Positions 41,278 to 45,898 of a stretch of 45,898 nucleotides of DNA are shown here, piece by piece. Where the stretch lies: NCBI RefSeq assembly GCF_030149505.1, contig NZ_JASBRN010000019.1, positions 1 through 45,898 of the forward strand, written 5' to 3'. The notes beneath the pieces are model-generated. The model saw only the letters and a list, made by a program, of their open reading frames with translations. It was not told the origin of the DNA and did no database searches. The DNA is from Nocardioides sp. GTDB taxonomy: Bacteria; Actinomycetota; Actinomycetes; Propionibacteriales; Nocardioidaceae. How positions within the stretch are numbered: position 1 is the first letter of the stretch; every line of letters begins with the position of its first letter. Made by a program: the position numbers and the translations under genes.

Positions 41278-42546
41278 TCAGTCCGCCACCAGCGGCAGCA
41301 GCACCTCCACGACGGCACCGCCTCCCGGTCGCGCCGAGACCTCCAGGGAGCCCCCGGCGCCGGCGACCGTGCGCGCGGCGATCTCCAGCCCGAGACCCGT
41401 GCTGCCGGGGCGCCGGGTGCGCGTGGGGGCGAAACCCGGGCCGTGGTCGCGGACCGCCAGCCGCACCCGGGCGCCCTCCCGGTGGAGGTCGACCGCGACC
41501 GCCGTGCCCTCGGGCGTGTGCGCGAAGACGTTGTCGACCAGGACGTCGACGAGGTCGGCCAGGTCGTCGGCGGCCAGGCCCACGGGGAGCGGGCCGGGGT
41601 CGAGGTCCACGCTCCAGGGTCGCTGCTGGTCGCTGGCCAGCGGCTCCCAGAAACCGACGCGCTCTGCGAGGACCGCGGCGGCGTCGCTGCGCGCGGCCAG
41701 GTCGGTGCGCACCGGGCGGCGGGCCTCGCGGACGATCGCGTCGATGGTGCGCTGCAGGACCGCGATGTGGCTCTGGAGCCGCGCCTGGAGCGCCTCGTCG
41801 GGCACCGTCTCGGCGTCCAGGCGCAGGGCGGTCACCGGGGTGCGGAGCCGGTGCGAGAGGTCCCCGACCACGGCACGCTCGGCGGCCAGCAGTTCGGTGG
41901 TCCGCTCGGCCAGGCCGTTGAGCGCCCGGGCCAGCTCCTGGGTCTCCTCCGTCCCGTCGACGGCGGCTCGCGCGCTGAGGTCGCCGTCGCGCAGCCGGTG
42001 GGCGACGGTGGCGACGTCGCGCACCGGACCGCTGACGCGCCGGCCGAGCCGTCGGGCGACGACGACCGCGGCCAGCATCAGCACCGCGCCGAGGCCGAGG
42101 ATGCCCGCCCAGGCCTCGGCCACCCCGCGACGCAGCTGCTCCTCCTCGACCGTGGTCCGGATGACCGCCGTCCCGTCCTCGACGACCACGGGCAGCAGCA
42201 CGACTCCGCCCTCCTCACGCACCTCGCGGAAGGCCTCGCCGGCCAGCGCCCGCTCGACGTCGGGGTCGCGACGCATCTCCTCGCCCTCGCCGAGCTGGCG
42301 GCCGGAGGCGGTGAGCACGGTCGTGGTCGTCTCCTCGGTGCGCTCGAGACCGGCGACGAGGGAGCCGAGCTGGTCGTCGTCGGTGACGGTGGCGACCAGG
42401 ATGGCGACGTTGCGGGTCTGCTGGTCGGCCGCGGCCATGGCCCGGTCCTCGGCCAGGGTGCGCACCAGCAGGCACAGCGGGATCACGAAGGACACGACGA
42501 CCGCCGAGGTCGTCGCGACCACCAACCATGAGATCCGACGCGTCAC
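41278..42546 (-). CDS. Sensor histidine kinase
   Basis: 422 aa. TM1 is at about residues 8-30 and TM2 at about 145-166, with an extracytoplasmic sensor region of about 110 residues between them. A HAMP linker follows (RRVSGPVRDVATVAHRLRDGDL). The dimerisation box VGDLSHRLRTPVTALRLD carries His232. The ATP-binding part shows DLVDVLVDNVFAHTPEG (N box), DHGPGFAP (G1) and GSTGLGLEIA (G2). GTG 42546 overlaps the response-regulator stop (GTGA), so the pair is co-translated. The signal is unknown. Confidence 0.94.
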   Translation of the reverse strand: MTRRISWLVVATTSAVVVSFVIPLCLLVRTLAEDRAMAAADQQTRNVAILVATVTDDDQLGSLVAGLERTEETTTTVLTASGRQLGEGEEMRRDPDVERALAGEAFREVREEGGVVLLPVVVEDGTAVIRTTVEEEQLRRGVAEAWAGILGLGAVLMLAAVVVARRLGRRVSGPVRDVATVAHRLRDGDLSARAAVDGTEETQELARALNGLAERTTELLAAERAVVGDLSHRLRTPVTALRLDAETVPDEALQARLQSHIAVLQRTIDAIVREARRPVRTDLAARSDAAAVLAERVGFWEPLASDQQRPWSVDLDPGPLPVGLAADDLADLVDVLVDNVFAHTPEGTAVAVDLHREGARVRLAVRDHGPGFAPTRTRRPGSTGLGLEIAARTVAGAGGSLEVSARPGGGAVVEVLLPLVAD

Positions 42547-43235
42547 GGCCGGCTCGTCGGGTCGACCAGGCGTACGCCGACACCGCGGACGCTCAGCAGG
42601 TAGCGCGGCTCGGCGGCAGACTCGCCCAGCTTGCGCCGCAGCCAGGACAGGTGCACGTCGACGGTGCGCTCGGACCCGCCGTACGCCTGCTGCCAGACCT
42701 CGGCCAGGAGCTCGCGCTTGGTGACGACTTGGCCGGCGCGCGAGGCGAGCAGGTGGAGCATGTCGAACTCCTTGCGGGAGAGCTCCAGGAGCGCACCGTC
42801 CAGGGTGGCCACCCGGGTGCGCTCGTCGATCACGAGGCCGCCCACGCTCAGGCTCGCCGGTGCCTCCGCGTCGCGGCCGGCCCGGCGCAGGACGGCTCGG
42901 ATCCGGGCGGCCACCTGGTCGGTGCCGAAGGGCTTCACGACGTAGTCGTCGGCGCCGGAGTCCAGGGCGCGCACCATCGTCGGGTCGTCGTCCTGGGCGG
43001 TGATGACGATGACCGGCACGTCGCTGGCGGTGCGGATCATCGACAGCACGGTGAGCCCGTCGACGTCGGGCAGGCCGAGGTCCAGCAGCACCACGTCCGG
43101 CGGATCGGCGAGGACCACCTCCAGGCCGGCCAGGCCCCGGGGTGCCGTCACGACGGCGTACCCTCGCTCCTGCAGCCCGTGCTGGACGGCGCGGCGGATC
43201 TCGGCGTCGTCCTCGACGACGAGGATGCTGGTCAC
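42543..43235 (-). CDS. OmpR-family response regulator
   Basis: 230 aa. The receiver domain has acidic Asp9/Asp10, phospho-acceptor Asp52 in VVLLDLGLPDVDG, Thr in VIVITAQ and Lys in YVVKPFG. The C-terminal winged helix is of OmpR/PhoB type (LELSRKEFDMLHLLASRAGQVVTKRELLAEVWQ..RTVDVHLSWLRRKLG..YLLSVRGVGVRLV). GTG 43235 is set by a TAGCGT -10 located 7 nt upstream. Such regulators bind direct repeats of about 11 bp period, and the block at 40593-40630 fits. Confidence 0.94.
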   Translation of the reverse strand: MTSILVVEDDAEIRRAVQHGLQERGYAVVTAPRGLAGLEVVLADPPDVVLLDLGLPDVDGLTVLSMIRTASDVPVIVITAQDDDPTMVRALDSGADDYVVKPFGTDQVAARIRAVLRRAGRDAEAPASLSVGGLVIDERTRVATLDGALLELSRKEFDMLHLLASRAGQVVTKRELLAEVWQQAYGGSERTVDVHLSWLRRKLGESAAEPRYLLSVRGVGVRLVDPTSRP

Positions 43236-43242
43236 GCGGGGA

Positions 43243-43248
43243 ACGCTA
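43243..43248 (-). promoter_or_regulatory. -10 hexamer TAGCGT of the two-component operon
   Basis: On the minus strand TAGCGT is followed by 7 nt and GTG 43235. It lies in a 50-bp divergent gap, so it overlaps the control region of the gene at 43286. Confidence 0.5.
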
Positions 43249-43272
43249 ACGCCCCCCGGGGATGGGCGGTGC

Positions 43273-43278
43273 CACAAT
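43273..43278 (+). promoter_or_regulatory. -10 hexamer CACAAT of the 172-aa protein gene
   Basis: CACAAT is followed by 7 nt and ATG 43286. Confidence 0.4.
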
Positions 43279-43285
43279 GGTGCGC

Positions 43286-43804
43286 ATGAACCCGCGGGCC
43301 CGCTCGGCCGCCGTCGCCGTGCTCGTGTGGGTCGCGGTCATCGCGGTGGGCTCCAGCCTGGTGTGGCTCGTGGTCTCCCGGGCCGGCGCAGGGCTGGCAG
43401 AGCAGGGCCCGACCGCCGCGACGGCGCTCGCTCCCAGCGAGGTCACCGCGACGCCGGACGGTCGACCGACCCGGACCGCCACCGCGCGACCGGGGTCCGC
43501 GGGCTCCACGAGCGGCACGGCTCCCGCCGCGCCGTCCGACAGCGCCCCGGCCGCCGTCGCGCAGCAGCGGACCTGGACCGGCCCCGCGGGCGTCGTGACC
43601 GTCGAGTGCCGGGGCGGCGCGATCGCCCTCGTGGGGGCCTACCCCAGCGCCGACGGCTACGTGGTGGAGGTCAAGGACCGCGGACCGGACCGGGTCGAGG
43701 TGGAGTTCGAGGGGCGCTCGGAGCAGGAGGGCGCGGAGACCCGCGTGCGCGCGGAGTGCGGCGCCGGCGGTCCGGCGCTCGAGGTCGACCAAGAGCGCGA
43801 CTGA
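43286..43804 (+). CDS. Membrane-anchored hypothetical protein divergent from the two-component pair
   Basis: 172 aa, not recognised. A TM segment (about residues 8-30, AVAVLVWVAVIAVGSSLVWLVV) is followed by a Thr/Ala/Pro linker of about 60 residues. The C-terminal beta-rich domain of about 70 residues has two Cys (VVTVECRGG, RVRAECGAG), probably disulfide-bonded outside the cell. ATG 43286 is favoured over ATG 43277 by the -10 position. The shared 50-bp promoter region with the response regulator suggests it belongs to that regulon or contributes to sensing. This is inference from position. Confidence 0.72.
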   Translation: MNPRARSAAVAVLVWVAVIAVGSSLVWLVVSRAGAGLAEQGPTAATALAPSEVTATPDGRPTRTATARPGSAGSTSGTAPAAPSDSAPAAVAQQRTWTGPAGVVTVECRGGAIALVGAYPSADGYVVEVKDRGPDRVEVEFEGRSEQEGAETRVRAECGAGGPALEVDQERD

Positions 43805-43849
43805 GGCCACTCTCGGGTCCGCCCCCACGGTGCGGTCGCCGCCCCGGTC

Positions 43850-43889
43850 ACGTCCCGGGCGCTCCTTGTGGAGGGGGCGCCCGGGACGT
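43850..43889 (+). terminator. 13-bp stem hairpin between the 172-aa gene and the helicase
   Basis: ACGTCCCGGGCGC (43850-43862) and GCGCCCGGGACGT (43877-43889) form a perfect stem. TCC/GGA can pair further in the loop. There is no U-tract. Its 3' arm is just upstream of the helicase -10. Confidence 0.6.
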
Positions 43890-43902
43890 CGGGGCGCGCG
43901 GC

Positions 43903-43908
43903 TAGGGT
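43903..43908 (+). promoter_or_regulatory. -10 hexamer TAGGGT of the helicase gene
   Basis: TAGGGT is followed by 7 nt and GTG 43916. Confidence 0.5.
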
Positions 43909-43915
43909 CCTGCCC

Positions 43916-45898
43916 GTGGGTGGGACGACGTCGGTGGGTGAACTGCTGGCCACCGCGGTCGAGGCGCTGGGTGGTGCGACCCGCGAGGGCCAGGTCCAGA
44001 TGGCCGAGGAGGTCGGGCGCGCCCTCGCCGAGGAGCAGCACCTGCTCGTGCAGGCCGGCACCGGCACCGGCAAGTCGCTGGCCTACCTCGTGCCGGCGCT
44101 GCTGCACGACAAGCGGGTCGTCGTGGCCACGGCGACGCTGGCGCTGCAGCACCAGCTCGTGGAGCGCGACGTGCCGCGACTCATGGAGGCCGTCAAGGGC
44201 AGCCCGGGGGTCGACACGTCGTACGCCGTGCTCAAGGGTCGCTCCAACTACGCCTGCCTGCACCGCATCCGCGAGGGCGTCCCCGACGACCAGGGCGCGC
44301 TGGTGCAGATGCCCGAGGGGTCGATGGGCCAGAAGGTCCTCGAGCTGCGGGCCTGGGCCGAGGAGGAGGCCGAGCAGGGCGGGTCAGGGGAGCGCGACAA
44401 CGCCCCGCGCCACACCGACCGCGAGTGGCGCCAGGTCTCGGTGGGGCACCGCGACTGCCTCACCGCCGCACGTTGCCCCTTCGGGCAGGAGTGCTTCGCC
44501 GAGGTGGCGCGTGAGAAGGCGCACCGCTCGCACCTGGTCATCACCAACCACTCCCTGCTGGCCATCGACGCCATCGAGGGCGTCCCGATGATCCCGGAGT
44601 ACGACGCGGTCGTGATCGACGAGGCGCACGAGCTCGTCGCGCGGGTGACCCAGGCCGCGACCGACGAGCTGACCGCGCCCGACGTCGAGCGCGCCGCCCG
44701 CCGGGCCCGCAAGCACGTGCAGGCCGAGGGCGCTTCGAACCCCGCCGACGACCTCGCCGACGCGGGGGAGACCCTGCGCGACGCGCTCTCCGGCGCGCCC
44801 GCCGGTCGGATCGACGTGCTCACCGAGGAGCTCGGTGACGCGCTGCAGCTGGTGCGCGACGCGGCCCGCGCCTGCATCTCCGGCTTCCCGCGGGAGAAGC
44901 CCGGCGAGGGTGACGCCGAGCCGGGTCGCCAGCAGGCGAAGGGCTCGGTGCAGGACGTCTTCGCCGTCGCCGAGCGGATGGCCGCCGACCTCGACTCCGA
45001 CGTGCTGTGGCTTGCCGAGGGCAGCGAGCGGATGCCGCCCCGGCTGTGCGTGGCGCCCCTGCAGGTGTGGGGGCAGATGCGCGACAAGCTGCTCTCCGAC
45101 AAGACCGTCGTGATGACCTCGGCGACGCTGATGCTGGGCGGCGACTTCGGCTCCGTGGCGGCCTCGGTCGGGCTCAAGCCCTCGGAGCGGGTGACCACCG
45201 AGGACGCGCCGGTCGAGCCGCGCACCGACGACGGCTTGCTGCCCTGGCGTGGGGTCGACGTCGGGTCGCCGTTCGACTACGGCCGCCAGGGCATCCTGTA
45301 CGTCGCCAAGCACCTGCCTCCGCCCGGGCGCGACGGCCTGGGCCAGGCGCAGCTCGACGAGATCGCTGAGCTGGTCGACGCTGCCGACGGCCGCACGCTG
45401 GGCCTGTTCTCCTCCCGCCGGGCGGCCGAGGCCGCGGCCGAGGCGGTCCGCGAGCGGCTGCCGCACCTGACCACGCTCGCCCAGGGCGACGCGCAGCTGC
45501 CGGAGCTGGCCAAGCAGTTCGTCGAGGACCACCACACGGTCCTGTTCGGCACCCTCTCGCTGTGGCAGGGCCTGGACGTCCCCGGCGACACCTGCCAGCT
45601 GGTGCTCATCGACCGCATCCCGTTCCCGCGGCCCGACGACCCGCTGATGTCGGCGCGGCAACGGGCAGCCGACAAGGCCGGCGGGAACGGGTTCATGCAG
45701 GTCGCGGCCACGCACGCGGCGCTGCTGCTCGCGCAGGGCGCGGGCCGGCTGATCCGGACGACCGCGGACCGCGGCGTCGTGGCGGTGCTGGACCCGCGGC
45801 TCGTGACCGCGCGCTACGGCGGGTTCCTGCGGGCCTCCCTGCCACCCATGTGGGCGACGACGGACCGCGAGGTCGTCCTCGCCGCGCTGCGCCGCCTC
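43916..45898 (+). CDS. dinG: DinG-family ATP-dependent DNA helicase (partial)
   Basis: 661 residues from GTG 43916 to the window end without a stop. This is a superfamily 2, XPD/DinG-type 5'-3' DNA helicase. Walker A AGTGTGKS (47-54) and DEAH (235-238) give the ATPase core. Cys114, Cys181, Cys187 and Cys193 are in position to hold the [4Fe-4S] cluster of the family. Later motifs include VVMTSATL, LFSSRRAAEAAAEAV, LFGTLSLWQGLDVPGD and QGAGRLIRTTADRG. Nearly the whole protein is present; only a short C-terminal tail is likely missing. Confidence 0.93.
   Translation, partial: MGGTTSVGELLATAVEALGGATREGQVQMAEEVGRALAEEQHLLVQAGTGTGKSLAYLVPALLHDKRVVVATATLALQHQLVERDVPRLMEAVKGSPGVDTSYAVLKGRSNYACLHRIREGVPDDQGALVQMPEGSMGQKVLELRAWAEEEAEQGGSGERDNAPRHTDREWRQVSVGHRDCLTAARCPFGQECFAEVAREKAHRSHLVITNHSLLAIDAIEGVPMIPEYDAVVIDEAHELVARVTQAATDELTAPDVERAARRARKHVQAEGASNPADDLADAGETLRDALSGAPAGRIDVLTEELGDALQLVRDAARACISGFPREKPGEGDAEPGRQQAKGSVQDVFAVAERMAADLDSDVLWLAEGSERMPPRLCVAPLQVWGQMRDKLLSDKTVVMTSATLMLGGDFGSVAASVGLKPSERVTTEDAPVEPRTDDGLLPWRGVDVGSPFDYGRQGILYVAKHLPPPGRDGLGQAQLDEIAELVDAADGRTLGLFSSRRAAEAAAEAVRERLPHLTTLAQGDAQLPELAKQFVEDHHTVLFGTLSLWQGLDVPGDTCQLVLIDRIPFPRPDDPLMSARQRAADKAGGNGFMQVAATHAALLLAQGAGRLIRTTADRGVVAVLDPRLVTARYGGFLRASLPPMWATTDREVVLAALRRL

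Overview
High-GC actinobacterial chromosome, most likely from the Nocardioidaceae (Nocardioides or a close relative). This is judged from base composition, GTG starts, F420-type and Rpf proteins, and gene order. pmt/rsmI and tatD-rpfB-rsmA-ispE recur together in Mycobacterium, as do miaB, miaA, dapF and hflX. No database search was possible, so the genus is an inference.

Layout. 1-123: tail of an IS110-type transposase at the left edge. 138-2675: SDR, secreted hydrolase and F420/FMN oxidoreductase, with a palindromic repeat element between the last two. 2710-12507: core block of protein O-mannosyltransferase diverging from rsmI, hydrolase, tatD, rpfB, rsmA, ispE and an ABC-F ATPase. 12693-17528: accessory block with a patatin-like lipase, a MarR regulator with its probable operators, a hydrolase, trans-aconitate methyltransferase, a glyoxalase-fold protein, a ligand-less CsoR-like protein and a DUF4442 protein. 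17541-21458: polar amino-acid ABC importer (gluABCD-like) plus a trailing membrane protein. 21554-30320: PHP phosphoesterase, miaB, peptidase E, a five-gene minus-strand operon around a Nudix hydrolase and an MT0933-type antitoxin, then miaA, a DHFR-like protein, a PNPOx-like protein and dapF. 30549-36228: SDR, methyltransferase, hydrolase, SigE-family sigma factor with its coupled membrane protein, and hflX. 36329-43804: SGNH hydrolase, then a redox operon (membrane protein, ApbE, ferric-reductase-like membrane protein, NuoF-like protein, ferredoxin). Opposite this operon is an Asp-rich membrane protein, followed by a histidine kinase/response regulator pair and another small membrane protein. 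43916-end: DinG-type helicase, cut by the window end.

How the genes work together. Most operons are tightly coupled by ATGA, GTGA or TGATG overlaps. First genes of transcription units very often have a -10-like hexamer (TAnnnT or CAnnnT) ending 6-8 nt before the start codon, which suggests mainly leaderless transcripts. The redox operon and the Asp-rich protein diverge from a 130-bp region. Four TCAAG half-sites spaced exactly 11 bp lie at its centre, which looks like a binding site for the OmpR-type regulator encoded 2 kb away.

The least explained material is non-coding. Two multi-palindrome arrays (14244-14321 and 30335-30468) share one architecture but have different palindrome cores. There are three copies of a TCGAG-bounded hairpin repeat, one of them translated inside the ABC-F gene. 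There are also a tandem pair of 52-bp hairpins, a 24-bp tandem repeat and a palindrome-flanked element at 1977-2208.
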